Assembly: GCF_003591515.1 (NCBI RefSeq)
Contig: NZ_QZCG01000003.1
Location: 1 to 64,000, forward strand
Direction of reading: 5' to 3'
Source: Paracoccus onubensis
GTDB taxonomy: Bacteria; Pseudomonadota; Alphaproteobacteria; Rhodobacterales; Rhodobacteraceae
DNA length: 64,000 bases
The translations under genes and the position numbers were made by a program. Numbering within the stretch: position 1 is the stretch's first letter; each line of letters opens with the position of its first letter. The notes beneath the pieces are model-generated. The model was not told the origin of the DNA. It saw only the letters and a program-made list of their open reading frames with translations, and made no database searches. Shown one piece after another: positions 18,573-26,000 of the stretch.

Positions 18573-19081
18573 TTTCCGCCAAAACCATCTTTAACGAGGT
18601 CGCGGCCTTTCGGTCGATAGACACTGAAGAACTGCTCGGGACCGATCGCAGTTCCAGCATCGCTTGGGCGCGACAGGAGGCATATTGGGCCATCAGGCTT
18701 TACACGAGCCTGTCATTCCACGCGATCGGCCGCATTCTCGGTCGGGATCACACGACCATTCGGTCAGGTGTTCATGCAGTTCAGAGCCGCCGCGACGGTG
18801 ATCTCGATTATCGGAATGAACTGGCGGAACTGCTCACGAAGATCAACCTGCGCAATCAGCCAGAACCGGTCAGCACCGCATCAGAATATCCGAGCGATAT
18901 CGCCGAGCGGGTCATCAGGGATCCATCCAGCATCACGCGTGGCGACATCGTTCGCATGGCCTTTGGCCTGATGGCGATCTCGGCAGCCAACCGAAACATG
19001 AACCTCAATGACCGGGACGCCCGGAAGGCGACCCGCATCCATCTTGCCGGAGGAAAATGCAATGACCAGCCTGGTATCTGA
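18569..19081 (+). CDS. protein with a DnaA domain-IV-like DNA-binding region
   Basis: A 170-aa protein. Residues about 30-70 (RQEAYWAIRLYTSLSFHAIG then RILGRDHTTIRSGV) match the DnaA C-terminal domain that reads DnaA boxes, including the signature G-R-D-H-T-T-I. There is no AAA+ domain. It may direct phage DNA to host replication proteins after transposition, or regulate transcription. Its 3' end overlaps the next small gene by 20 nt. Confidence 0.78.
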   Translation: MISAKTIFNEVAAFRSIDTEELLGTDRSSSIAWARQEAYWAIRLYTSLSFHAIGRILGRDHTTIRSGVHAVQSRRDGDLDYRNELAELLTKINLRNQPEPVSTASEYPSDIAERVIRDPSSITRGDIVRMAFGLMAISAANRNMNLNDRDARKATRIHLAGGKCNDQPGI

Positions 19082-19268
19082 TCTGAATACCCTTTGTGTG
19101 ACCTGCGATCATGCGGCGACCGAAGCGGTATCCATCACCGATTTACGTGACACATCCACAGCCCGGATAGCGCTCGAGCGCATTCATCGCGATCTGATCG
19201 ACGGACTCGCGGTTATCGGGCGCCTCCAGCAGGCCATCAATCATATCGAAACCGGAGTTAATCAATGA
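19062..19268 (+). CDS. hypothetical small early protein
   Basis: A 68-aa helical protein (MTSLVSDLNTLCVTCDHAAT) with GGAGG upstream of the ATG at 19062. The longer frame from 19008 is inside the previous gene. It overlaps the DUF3164 gene by 4 nt. No family recognised. Confidence 0.62.
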   Translation: MTSLVSDLNTLCVTCDHAATEAVSITDLRDTSTARIALERIHRDLIDGLAVIGRLQQAINHIETGVNQ

Positions 19269-19891
19269 CCCCCGAACAAAGAAAATGGACCGATCCGCAG
19301 GGGCGTACCGTCCCGGACAGCATGGTAACGCCTGCCGATCGCATGAAGGATGAACTGGCCAGCCGCCTTGCCGATGAGGCCGAGGGGTTGCAGGAACAGA
19401 TCCGCGCCTTCAAGCAACGGGCGCTGGATGAGATGGGCAGCGCCAAGGAACTGCTCTTCGAACAGTATGGCGTTCCAATCGGCGGGCCCAAGGGCGGGTT
19501 CTCGATCCGCAGCTTCGACGGCAACACCATGGCCGAGGTTTCTGTCGCTGACCGCATCGTCTTCGGGCCGGAACTGCAGGCAGCCAAGGCGTTGATCGAC
19601 GAATGTATCGAATCCTGGTCGGAAGGCGCGAATGACAATATCCGTACGCTGGTCGAGGATGCCTTTCAGGTCAACAAGGCCGGCCGGCTCGATACCAAGC
19701 GGATTCTCGGGTTGCGCAAACTGAAGATGAAGGATGCCGACGGCAATCCCGATCAGCGTTGGGCGCGCGCCATGGACGCGATTTCCGACGCGCTGATCGT
19801 CGATCAGACCGCCACCTATATCCGCTTCTATCGTCGTAATGCCCGCACCAACGGCATGGAGCAGATCGCGCTGGATTTCAGTTCCCTGTGA
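19265..19891 (+). CDS. DUF3164 family phage protein
   Basis: A 208-aa protein matching DUF3164, a conserved early protein of Mu-like phages: a helical N-terminal part (MKDELASRLADEAEGLQEQI), then GGPKGGFSIRSFDGN and the end segment ALIVDQTATYIRFYRR. Its biochemical role is not established. Its place between early regulators and GemA matches other transposable phages. Confidence 0.82.
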   Translation: MTPEQRKWTDPQGRTVPDSMVTPADRMKDELASRLADEAEGLQEQIRAFKQRALDEMGSAKELLFEQYGVPIGGPKGGFSIRSFDGNTMAEVSVADRIVFGPELQAAKALIDECIESWSEGANDNIRTLVEDAFQVNKAGRLDTKRILGLRKLKMKDADGNPDQRWARAMDAISDALIVDQTATYIRFYRRNARTNGMEQIALDFSSL

Positions 19892-19973
19892 CATGCGAAA
19901 CCCGTCCGGGTCAGCCCGGACGCGGTCGGTCGGGCGTGGTGGCCCGGTCCTGATGAGCAGCCGGAGAAATCCC

Positions 19974-20192
19974 ATGAGACAGTCATTCGCTACTGCCTGC
20001 ATCGCGCAACGCATCCAGATGATCGAAGAGGCGCTGGAAAAGGTGTTGGATCGCGGACCGGAAATGTCCGTGGGAAGTTTCGGTCCGGGCGAAGCCATAC
20101 ATGTCTTTGTGATCGAAGCTCCGTTTAGCGATACGCGCACTGCCTATTCGCTTCACACCCTTGCCCGCGAATTGGAGGTGCTGTTGCCATGA
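19974..20192 (+). CDS. hypothetical small early protein
   Basis: A 72-aa protein beginning MRQSFATACIAQRIQMIEEA with GGAGA upstream of the ATG. It overlaps the GemA gene by 4 nt. The 82 bp before it are non-coding. No family recognised. Confidence 0.62.
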   Translation: MRQSFATACIAQRIQMIEEALEKVLDRGPEMSVGSFGPGEAIHVFVIEAPFSDTRTAYSLHTLARELEVLLP

Positions 20193-20638
20193 CTGCGGCC
20201 CGCAATCTCCAACGCATGATCCATGTCGGCTGCAAGCAACTCGGCCTAGACGATACCACCCGTCACGATCTCCAGCTGCTTGTGACAGGTAAGACCTCCA
20301 TGCGCGACATGTCGGAGGCTGACCTGCTCAGCATGATTGAAGCCCTGAAAAAGCGGGGCTTCAAGGCGGGTTTCAGCGACTCGAAAAAGGGCCGCCGCGC
20401 GCCAGCGTCACGCGCCGATCTGCGCTTTATTCATGTGCTGTGGAAGCTGCTCGGCGATGCCGGTGCCCTGAAGCGTCCCGGCCGCGACGGTCTCAATGCG
20501 TTCATCCGATCCCGATTTGAAGGCAAGTGGCAATCGGTGCCGATCGATATCGACGCGCTGCGCGAAGCCGGACAGATCAATGACGTGACGCGGGCCTTGA
20601 AAGATATGTGCCGCCGCGCCGGGGTACACGTAAAATGA
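20189..20638 (+). CDS. gemA: GemA-like regulatory protein (Mu gp16, DUF1018)
   Basis: A 149-aa protein with the gp16/GemA pattern: LQRMIHVGCKQLGLDDTTRH at the start, then GKTSMRDMSEADLLSMIEAL and RPGRDGLNAFIRSRFEGKW, ending in a helix DVTRALKDMCRRAG. In Mu, GemA modulates host gene expression and DNA topology during the early phase. The gene overlaps both neighbours. Confidence 0.85.
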   Translation: MTAARNLQRMIHVGCKQLGLDDTTRHDLQLLVTGKTSMRDMSEADLLSMIEALKKRGFKAGFSDSKKGRRAPASRADLRFIHVLWKLLGDAGALKRPGRDGLNAFIRSRFEGKWQSVPIDIDALREAGQINDVTRALKDMCRRAGVHVK

Positions 20639-20895
20639 GCCGTCGCCTGGGTGTCTCCGATCATGCGCTGATCCGCTATCTTGAACGGGTTGGTGGTTTC
20701 GAGATTGAGCGCTTGCGTGCGGATATGGCCGCAAAGTTGCAGCCATATGCGGATTCCGGTGCCGGTGCCGTCGTCATCGACGGTCATGCCTATGTGTTTG
20801 CCCATAACGACGCTGGCTCCTCGGTTGTCACCGTGCTGCCAGCGTCTGGCCAGGGGCGTCAGGGACGTCCGTATTTTGCGGAGCGCAAACGGTGA
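20635..20895 (+). CDS. hypothetical early protein
   Basis: An 86-aa protein (MSRRLGVSDHALIRYLERVG) with a likely small beta domain after the first helix (AVVIDGHAYVFAHNDAGSSV). The opening VSDHALIRYLERV resembles motifs in RelE-like or phage YqaI-type small proteins, but I would not assign it. It overlaps GemA (ATGA) and the methylase gene. Confidence 0.65.
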   Translation: MSRRLGVSDHALIRYLERVGGFEIERLRADMAAKLQPYADSGAGAVVIDGHAYVFAHNDAGSSVVTVLPASGQGRQGRPYFAERKR

Positions 20896-21488
20896 ACTGG
20901 CCCTTCGATCCCCTCATTCCGATGAAATACGGCACGATCCTGGCCGATCCTCCGTGGTCCTATGCGATGTGGTCGGACAAGGGACATGAGAAATCACCGG
21001 AAGCGCATTACGGCACCATGCCGATCGAAGAGATTGCGGCGCTGCCCGTTGGGCATCTCGCTGGCCCTGATTGCCTTTTGTTCATGTGGTCCACATGGCC
21101 ACATCTGACCGATGCACTTTATGTCATGGATATGTGGGGCTTCGCTTATGTGACCGGTGGATCATGGACGAAGCGGACGAAGAACTGGGCCGTGAACATG
21201 GGGACGGGCTATGTTCTACGCTCGGCCAGCGAACCTTTCCTGGTCGGCAAGATCGGGCATCCCAAGGTTCGCTCGAGATCGGAGCGCAATGTCATCGTAT
21301 CGCCCGAGGAAATCCCGGATCAGATCGAGGGCATCCGGCGCGAACATAGCCGCAAGCCCCCGGAAATGCGGCAGATGATCGATCGCCTGTTACCAGATGT
21401 CTGGGGCTGCGAGTTGTTCGCCCGTGAGGCATGGGACGGGCGCGAGGTCTGGGGCAATGAGGCGGGTAAATTCGAGGTTCTGGCATGA
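20892..21488 (+). CDS. MT-A70 family adenine methyltransferase
   Basis: A 198-aa N6-adenine methyltransferase of the MT-A70 group. The catalytic motif is ILADPPWSYAMW near the N-terminus; the later TKRTKNWAVNMGTGYVLRSA and the E-P-F-L-V-G segment are typical of phage MT-A70 enzymes. The start is a GTG overlapping the previous stop. It is expected to modify phage DNA against host restriction, filling the role Mu gives to Mom. It is the second methylase in the prophage. Confidence 0.87.
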   Translation: MNWPFDPLIPMKYGTILADPPWSYAMWSDKGHEKSPEAHYGTMPIEEIAALPVGHLAGPDCLLFMWSTWPHLTDALYVMDMWGFAYVTGGSWTKRTKNWAVNMGTGYVLRSASEPFLVGKIGHPKVRSRSERNVIVSPEEIPDQIEGIRREHSRKPPEMRQMIDRLLPDVWGCELFAREAWDGREVWGNEAGKFEVLA

Positions 21489-21925
21489 ATATCCGGGCCG
21501 ATCTCCCACAAGATGCCTGGATCGACGAGTTGGAACACGATCTGGGGCAGGCAGCCGCCTTGCGGTTGCTGGCAAATGCGGGTGGTCAGCGTCGGGATAT
21601 TCCCAAGCGTCCGGAGGGATCGAAGCCTGCAAACGAGGTCGGTCTCGGTGTGGTTCGGTGGCTCAGTGCCCGGTTCGGCGGCACCGCCGTCGATATCCCC
21701 AGCAAGTACGGACGTGACCGGCAGGCTCGGGCCAGCCGATTGCGCGCGGCCATTCTCGAAGCCGGATTGACGGATCCGAAACGCTCAGCCAATGTAATCG
21801 CGGCCGAGTTCGGCGTTACCGCTGCATATGTCCATAAACTGCGCAGCCAGATGCGGCGGGAATATGGTGAGGACAACCAGATTTCCCTACCGTTTTTCGG
21901 TGGCACATCTTGTCGGCCAGAATGA
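21485..21925 (+). CDS. mor: Mor/C-family transcription activator
   Basis: A 146-aa activator of the Mor family. The N-terminal half (LEHDLGQAAALRLLANAGGQ, DIPKRPEG) is the dimer part and the C-terminal half carries the helix-turn-helix SANVIAAEFGVTAAYVHKLR. It closes the early operon. No separate C gene was found, so this one protein may drive both the middle and late stages, and the repeated element before the lysis and head operons is its obvious candidate target. Confidence 0.82.
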   Translation: MNIRADLPQDAWIDELEHDLGQAAALRLLANAGGQRRDIPKRPEGSKPANEVGLGVVRWLSARFGGTAVDIPSKYGRDRQARASRLRAAILEAGLTDPKRSANVIAAEFGVTAAYVHKLRSQMRREYGEDNQISLPFFGGTSCRPE

Positions 21926-22034
21926 ACCACATGTGGCCATTTGGGGTTTTTCCTGACATCCTTTGACGATATTCCACCTAAGAGAGCTTGGGGGAATAGC
22001 CCATGCGGGCGATTGGTCGATACAGGAGAAGGCG

Positions 22035-22553
22035 ATGAGCGTTGTTTTTACGGTAGGATACGAAGCCACAGATATCGAACGCTTCGTGCGAACAATGAAA
22101 GCTGCTGGCATCAAGCAAATTGCCGACGTTCGTGCGGTTGCCCAGTCGAGAAAGAAGGGGTTTTCGAAACGAGGGCTTGCGGAACGTCTTGAAGCTGAAG
22201 GCATCTCTTATTTGCATTTTGTTGATCTTGGAGACCCCAAACCCGGCCGCGAGGCAGCAAGGGCCGGCAGGTATGATGAATTTCGAAAAATTTATGGAAA
22301 GCACCTGAAATCTGATCAGGCTCAAGCTGCGTTAAAACGTTTGATCGAGGCCGTGTCTCTCAAAGCCACTTGTCTGCTCTGTTTTGAACGCGACCCAAGT
22401 ACGTGCCATAGAAGAATGATTGCAGATGAATTGTCAGCCGATATAGGATGTAACGTACAGCACCTATATGCAGATGATCCGGTTAGATATGTCCGTAACG
22501 CTAAAGACCTGCCGCGTTTTTATCCTCGTGAAAGCGTTGCCGCGGCCCAGTAG
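22035..22553 (+). CDS. DUF488 domain protein (cargo)
   Basis: A 172-aa DUF488 protein: VFTVGYEATDIERFVRTMKA at the N-terminus, the DVRAVAQSRKKGFSK motif, and TCLLCFERDPSTCHRRMIAD with the conserved cysteine/histidine cluster. DUF488 proteins have no settled activity; several sit with nucleic-acid or stress genes. GGAGAAGG precedes the ATG. GC content is clearly lower than in the flanking phage genes, and it overlaps the next gene by 65 nt, so the two moved in together. Confidence 0.82.
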   Translation: MSVVFTVGYEATDIERFVRTMKAAGIKQIADVRAVAQSRKKGFSKRGLAERLEAEGISYLHFVDLGDPKPGREAARAGRYDEFRKIYGKHLKSDQAQAALKRLIEAVSLKATCLLCFERDPSTCHRRMIADELSADIGCNVQHLYADDPVRYVRNAKDLPRFYPRESVAAAQ

Positions 22554-23253
22554 TAAGCATAGTGAAACAGTCTGCTGCGCCGGCATAACCGCATATGGCG
22601 AGTTTCGACGACTTTACCCTGTTAGATTTCGGCAGTTGAAGGAGAATGCAGCGTTTGGCAGATGGGATGAAGTCGAATTCAGTTATGGGCGTCCAAGAAG
22701 CGATATCCGCAGCGAGAGCTGTCATGTGGCGGAAGAAACGATAAAAAAGACCGGGCGTCAGTTGAAGAAGAGAGAACGAGAGGGAGTGCTTAACCCCTTG
22801 GTAGCCTCCTCAGCTTTGCATCTTGCTAATCAGGGGAAATCCCTTGGCATAATTCGCCCACAAAATACGAAATTTTATTGGAAGAAAAAATCGTCGACTG
22901 AAATTGAGGGAGAACGCGAGGCGTATATTAAGGCGGCTCGCCAGATCTCCATGTTTGATGAAGCATTGGATGCGTTAGAGCCAACGCCATATCATTTTCA
23001 GTTCAGTTTTGAAGACGGCAATGGAAAACATCGTTATAGTTGTGCGGATTGGGAAGCTCACGCAACTTTTTTCCGTCATCGAAAGCTTACATCGGAAACG
23101 CAGGCTCTCGATTTTCTTTCCGGGAAATTCAACGATGAGTATCCACGAAAAGGCATGATGTTTGCACTTGGCAATATGGCAAAACGTCCGCAAACTTGGC
23201 AATTGCTTGGAGTTTTAAGAGTGGACTACCCCCTTCAAGACGGTCTTTTCTAG
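22489..23253 (+). CDS. DUF488-associated hypothetical protein (cargo)
   Basis: A 254-aa protein beginning MSVTLKTCRVFILVKALPRP with the pattern SETVCCAGITAYGEFRRLYP seen in uncharacterised partners of DUF488 genes. A basic middle (KKTGRQLKKREREGVLN) and a C-terminal region with GNMAKRPQTWQLLGVLRV follow. The start at 22489 keeps the conserved N-terminal strand but overlaps DUF488; the exact start is uncertain. AT-rich like its neighbour. It ends 1 bp before the late-promoter element. Confidence 0.7.
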   Translation: MSVTLKTCRVFILVKALPRPSSKHSETVCCAGITAYGEFRRLYPVRFRQLKENAAFGRWDEVEFSYGRPRSDIRSESCHVAEETIKKTGRQLKKREREGVLNPLVASSALHLANQGKSLGIIRPQNTKFYWKKKSSTEIEGEREAYIKAARQISMFDEALDALEPTPYHFQFSFEDGNGKHRYSCADWEAHATFFRHRKLTSETQALDFLSGKFNDEYPRKGMMFALGNMAKRPQTWQLLGVLRVDYPLQDGLF

Positions 23254-23254
23254 C

Positions 23255-23299
23255 CCCCCGAAACTACATCCCCCGGCCCATAAGCCGTTTTGCATGGCA
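23255..23299 (+). promoter_or_regulatory. late-promoter element copy 1, before the lysis cassette
   Basis: A 24-bp sequence at 23255-23278 (CCCCCGAAACTACAT then CCCCCGGCC) is identical to 30622-30645. ATGGCA follows 15 bp later in both copies (23294-23299). The element carries CCCCCG twice, 15 bp apart, as a direct repeat. TAAGCC at 23281 could serve as a weak -10. The location matches Plys of Mu, which needs an activator. Confidence 0.7.
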
Positions 23300-23347
23300 C
23301 TCCCGATCATGATCGGGACCGCAAGGCTCCCGCAACGGAGACCGACC

Positions 23348-24202
23348 ATGCGCATCACCAATCACAGGCTTGAAGGTATCGATTTCGTGCCCGCCCGCTG
23401 GACCGGGGGAACTATCACCCCTGAAATCGTCGTGTTGCACGATACGGCGGGCCGGTTGGAAAAGGGCAATTCTGCCCGTTATCTTGCCGACAATGACGCC
23501 AAGGTCTCGGTGCATTTCGTCATAGAGCGGGACGGCACGATTACGCAACTCGTCCCGACCAATCGCCGCGCCAACCATGCCGGCCAGTCAAGTTTCCATG
23601 GGCGTCACGGTTGCAATGATTTCTCGATCGGTATCGAGATCGTCAATCCGGGCAAGATGGAAGCAGGTGGGCACGGCGAAGCGCTCGCATGGTGGGGCCA
23701 AGTCTTTCACAATGATGGCAAGCACGAAATACTTCACCGCCAGACTCCCGAACATGGTCCAGGTGTCTGGATGACCTATACGCCTGAGCAAATTGCCGCC
23801 GTCTGCAATCTGCTCGAGACTTTGTTCCGCGACATTCCGACGCTGGAGGATATTACCACGCATTGGTATATCAGTCCCGGTCGGAAGGTGGATACCAACC
23901 CGCTGTTTCCGCTGGCACAGGTCCGCGCCCTTGTTCTCGGTCGTGACGATCCGGCTGTGATCGAGGCCGAAGAGTCCTCCACAGAAGAACCCACCGCAAC
24001 CATGTTGCGCGTCGCGACGTCCGGCTCCGGCCTGAACATGCGCCGCTGGCCGAGCTTCAATCCCAACGTCATCACCTCGATTCCGAATGGCACAGCCGTG
24101 CCTGCCTTGCGATCCGGCGTTTTCGACGGCCGAAGCTGGAGCCTTGTCCAGTATGACGGCCGGGAAGGCTGGATCGTGAACAGTTACACCCAACCCGCAT
24201 GA
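23348..24202 (+). CDS. endolysin: N-acetylmuramoyl-L-alanine amidase with SH3 domain
   Basis: A 284-aa lysis enzyme. The Amidase_2 domain (about 8-190) shows zinc ligands in VVLHDTAG and THWYISPGRKVDTNP plus the NDFSIGIEIVNPG motif. A bacterial SH3 domain (about 215-284: SGLNMRRWPSFNPNVITSIP, WSLVQYDGREGWIVNSY) probably binds cell wall. No signal peptide, so release needs the holin downstream. GGAGACC precedes ATG 23348. First gene after late element copy 1. Confidence 0.9.
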   Translation: MRITNHRLEGIDFVPARWTGGTITPEIVVLHDTAGRLEKGNSARYLADNDAKVSVHFVIERDGTITQLVPTNRRANHAGQSSFHGRHGCNDFSIGIEIVNPGKMEAGGHGEALAWWGQVFHNDGKHEILHRQTPEHGPGVWMTYTPEQIAAVCNLLETLFRDIPTLEDITTHWYISPGRKVDTNPLFPLAQVRALVLGRDDPAVIEAEESSTEEPTATMLRVATSGSGLNMRRWPSFNPNVITSIPNGTAVPALRSGVFDGRSWSLVQYDGREGWIVNSYTQPA

Positions 24203-24211
24203 GGCCTTCCA

Positions 24212-24562
24212 ATGGATTCTATTCTGTCTGAAATCGCCGCCGCCGCAGTCCCTGCCGTCGTGGCAATCGTCGGCACGGCGCTCACCGTTCTAATGAACCG
24301 CGCTGCCACCGTTGCCAGTGAGCGCTGGGGAATCGAGATCGAGGCGCGGCACCGCGAGGCGCTGCATTCCGCCATCATGTCCGGCATCCGGTCCGCCTTG
24401 ACACGCGGACTGACAGGTCAAGCCGTCATCAGCGCCGCATTGGAACATGCGAGTATCAGCGTTCCCGATGCGATCCGCAAGCTCGCGCCTGGTCCAGGCG
24501 TCCTTGCCGGAATCGCCGAGGCGAAACTCAACGAGCTTCTCGGGAAGGATGCGCCGAGATGA
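24212..24562 (+). CDS. putative holin or lysis-associated membrane protein
   Basis: A 116-aa protein with one clear N-terminal membrane helix (AVPAVVAIVGTALTVLM) and a long amphipathic helical remainder. It follows the endolysin by 9 bp and overlaps the next gene by 4 nt. The position fits a holin or holin-like component; homology alone does not decide it. Confidence 0.65.
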   Translation: MDSILSEIAAAAVPAVVAIVGTALTVLMNRAATVASERWGIEIEARHREALHSAIMSGIRSALTRGLTGQAVISAALEHASISVPDAIRKLAPGPGVLAGIAEAKLNELLGKDAPR

Positions 24563-24894
24563 CGTTCAATTTCGATCTGACGGTCACCCTCGGGGTGATC
24601 GTCACGGTCGTGCTGGCGTTCATTGGCTGGTTCCGGATGCGGCATGCCGCGATCGACAAGCGTATCGACGACTGCAACGACCGGCTGGACCGGCAGGAAG
24701 TGCGGCTCGGTTCGGTTCAACAGACGCTGCAAACCATGCCTGGCAAGGATGAGATGCACGGTCTGTCGATGTCGATATCGGAGATGCGGGGCGAGATGCG
24801 CGAAATGCGCGCCGTCATGGAGGGTAACAACAGGATCATGGAGCGGCTGGAAACCATTGTCACCCGCCATGAAGACCATCTGCTGAAGAGGTAG
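24559..24894 (+). CDS. DUF2730 family protein (Mu gp25-like)
   Basis: A 111-aa protein with an N-terminal membrane helix (VTLGVIVTVVLAFIGWF) and a coiled coil (about 35-108, MSMSISEMRGEMREMRAVME). This is the DUF2730 layout conserved next to lysis genes of Mu-like phages. A membrane-anchored coiled coil here may act in disrupting the envelope, as a spanin-like part; inference. Confidence 0.8.
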   Translation: MTFNFDLTVTLGVIVTVVLAFIGWFRMRHAAIDKRIDDCNDRLDRQEVRLGSVQQTLQTMPGKDEMHGLSMSISEMRGEMREMRAVMEGNNRIMERLETIVTRHEDHLLKR

Positions 24895-24897
24895 AAA

Positions 24898-25194
24898 ATG
24901 AGCTATGCCGAAGATGTCAGCCGCCACCGCCGTCTGGCGGTTTTGCGACATCTGGCCGATGTGCCGGAATATGTCAGCAATGCCTCGATCCTGCAGGATG
25001 TGCTGAACCGGCTCGGTCTGCCGGTCTCCTATGACGCGTTGCAGACGGAACTGCACTGGCTGCGCGAGCAAAGTTTTGTCGAATTCGATCCAGATACCCC
25101 GTTCCTGGTCGTTACGGCAACTCGACGCGGTGTCGATATTGCGAAGGGCCTTGCCACCCATCCCGGCGTTCAACGCCCCCGGCCGAGGCGTTGA
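24898..25194 (+). CDS. Mu gp26-like winged-helix phage protein
   Basis: A 98-aa protein (RLAVLRHLADVPEYVSNASI ... HWLREQSFVEFD) with winged-helix character, matching the small gp26-type protein that precedes gp27 and the terminase in Mu-like phages. It probably belongs to the packaging or head module; function not established. Confidence 0.75.
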   Translation: MSYAEDVSRHRRLAVLRHLADVPEYVSNASILQDVLNRLGLPVSYDALQTELHWLREQSFVEFDPDTPFLVVTATRRGVDIAKGLATHPGVQRPRPRR

Positions 25195-25195
25195 G

Positions 25196-25735
25196 ATGCC
25201 TCCGCCCCGGAAAGTTGATCAATTGCCACCCGAGATCCGGGATTGGCTTCAGCAGACCCTGCGCGAGCGTGGTTTTTCTGACTATGTCGCGATCACGGAC
25301 GAGTTGAATGACAAGCTCGTCGAGGCGGGCAAGGTCGTCAGTTTTCACCATGCCACAGTTCATCGTTTCGGTCAGGAGTATCATGCCTTCGTGCGGACGC
25401 AGGAAACCGCCAGTGCCTGGGCACAGGACTGGATGACGGAAAACGGTCTGGAGGAAGAAGCCAAGCGCCACAACGTGTTGTTCCAGATGGTCACCGCGCT
25501 CGCCTTCAAGGCCATGGAGGCGAAAATGGGCAAGGAAGGGGATGAGATCGATCCCAAAGAACTGCATTTCATCGGCCGGATGCTGAAGGACATCATGGCC
25601 TCGGCCGGGATCCGGCAATCCATGCTGGCGGCCGAGCGTAAGCAACAGGCGGAGAAACTGGATGCCGCCGTGGAATCCGGCGAACTGACCGCCGATATCG
25701 CGCAGAAGGCACGCGAGATCATGGGCTTTTCGTGA
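25196..25735 (+). CDS. DUF3486 family protein (Mu gp27-like, putative small terminase)
   Basis: A 179-aa protein: PPRKVDQLPPEIRDWLQQTL, an HTH-like FHHATVHRFGQEYHAF, and a helical C-terminal half. DUF3486 lies directly before the terminase large subunit in Mu-like phages and is taken as the small terminase or pac-recognition subunit. Start ATG 25196 is 1 bp past the previous stop. Confidence 0.8.
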   Translation: MPPPRKVDQLPPEIRDWLQQTLRERGFSDYVAITDELNDKLVEAGKVVSFHHATVHRFGQEYHAFVRTQETASAWAQDWMTENGLEEEAKRHNVLFQMVTALAFKAMEAKMGKEGDEIDPKELHFIGRMLKDIMASAGIRQSMLAAERKQQAEKLDAAVESGELTADIAQKAREIMGFS

Positions 25736-25836
25736 TGTGTGCCGACCTCACCGATTGGCAGGCGATCGTTCTGCTGTTTACCCCGGTTATCGGGGCGGTC
25801 GCAGCGATCGTCCTGATTTGGTGGATTGAGCGGTAA
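25735..25836 (+). CDS. 33-aa single-span membrane protein
   Basis: A tiny ORF whose ATG shares a base with the previous stop and whose stop shares a base with the next ATG. The product is MCADLTDWQAIVLLF followed by TPVIGAVAAIVLIWWIER, almost entirely one membrane helix with a short acidic N-terminus. Tight coupling in a packed operon argues that it is translated. A lysis or membrane role is possible; no homologue recognised. Confidence 0.55.
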   Translation: MCADLTDWQAIVLLFTPVIGAVAAIVLIWWIER

Positions 25837-26000
25837 TGTTTTCCACGCGGTATATCATCAACGATCTGCGTACTTATTCCCGTACCGCCAATGGGCCAGT
25901 CGCGCGTAGCATGCTGCGTGGTGCGGATGAGCTGGAGCGACTACTGGACGAACTCCATCTCCTGCGCGCCTTCGCAGAGATCCCGGTGGAAGCGGAATGA
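25836..26000 (+). CDS. 54-aa hypothetical protein before the terminase
   Basis: Product MFSTRYIINDLRTYSRTANG continuing as a helix rich in Leu and Glu (DELERLLDELHLLRAFAEI). It overlaps the 33-aa gene by 1 nt and the terminase gene by 4 nt. No family recognised. Confidence 0.55.
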   Translation: MFSTRYIINDLRTYSRTANGPVARSMLRGADELERLLDELHLLRAFAEIPVEAE

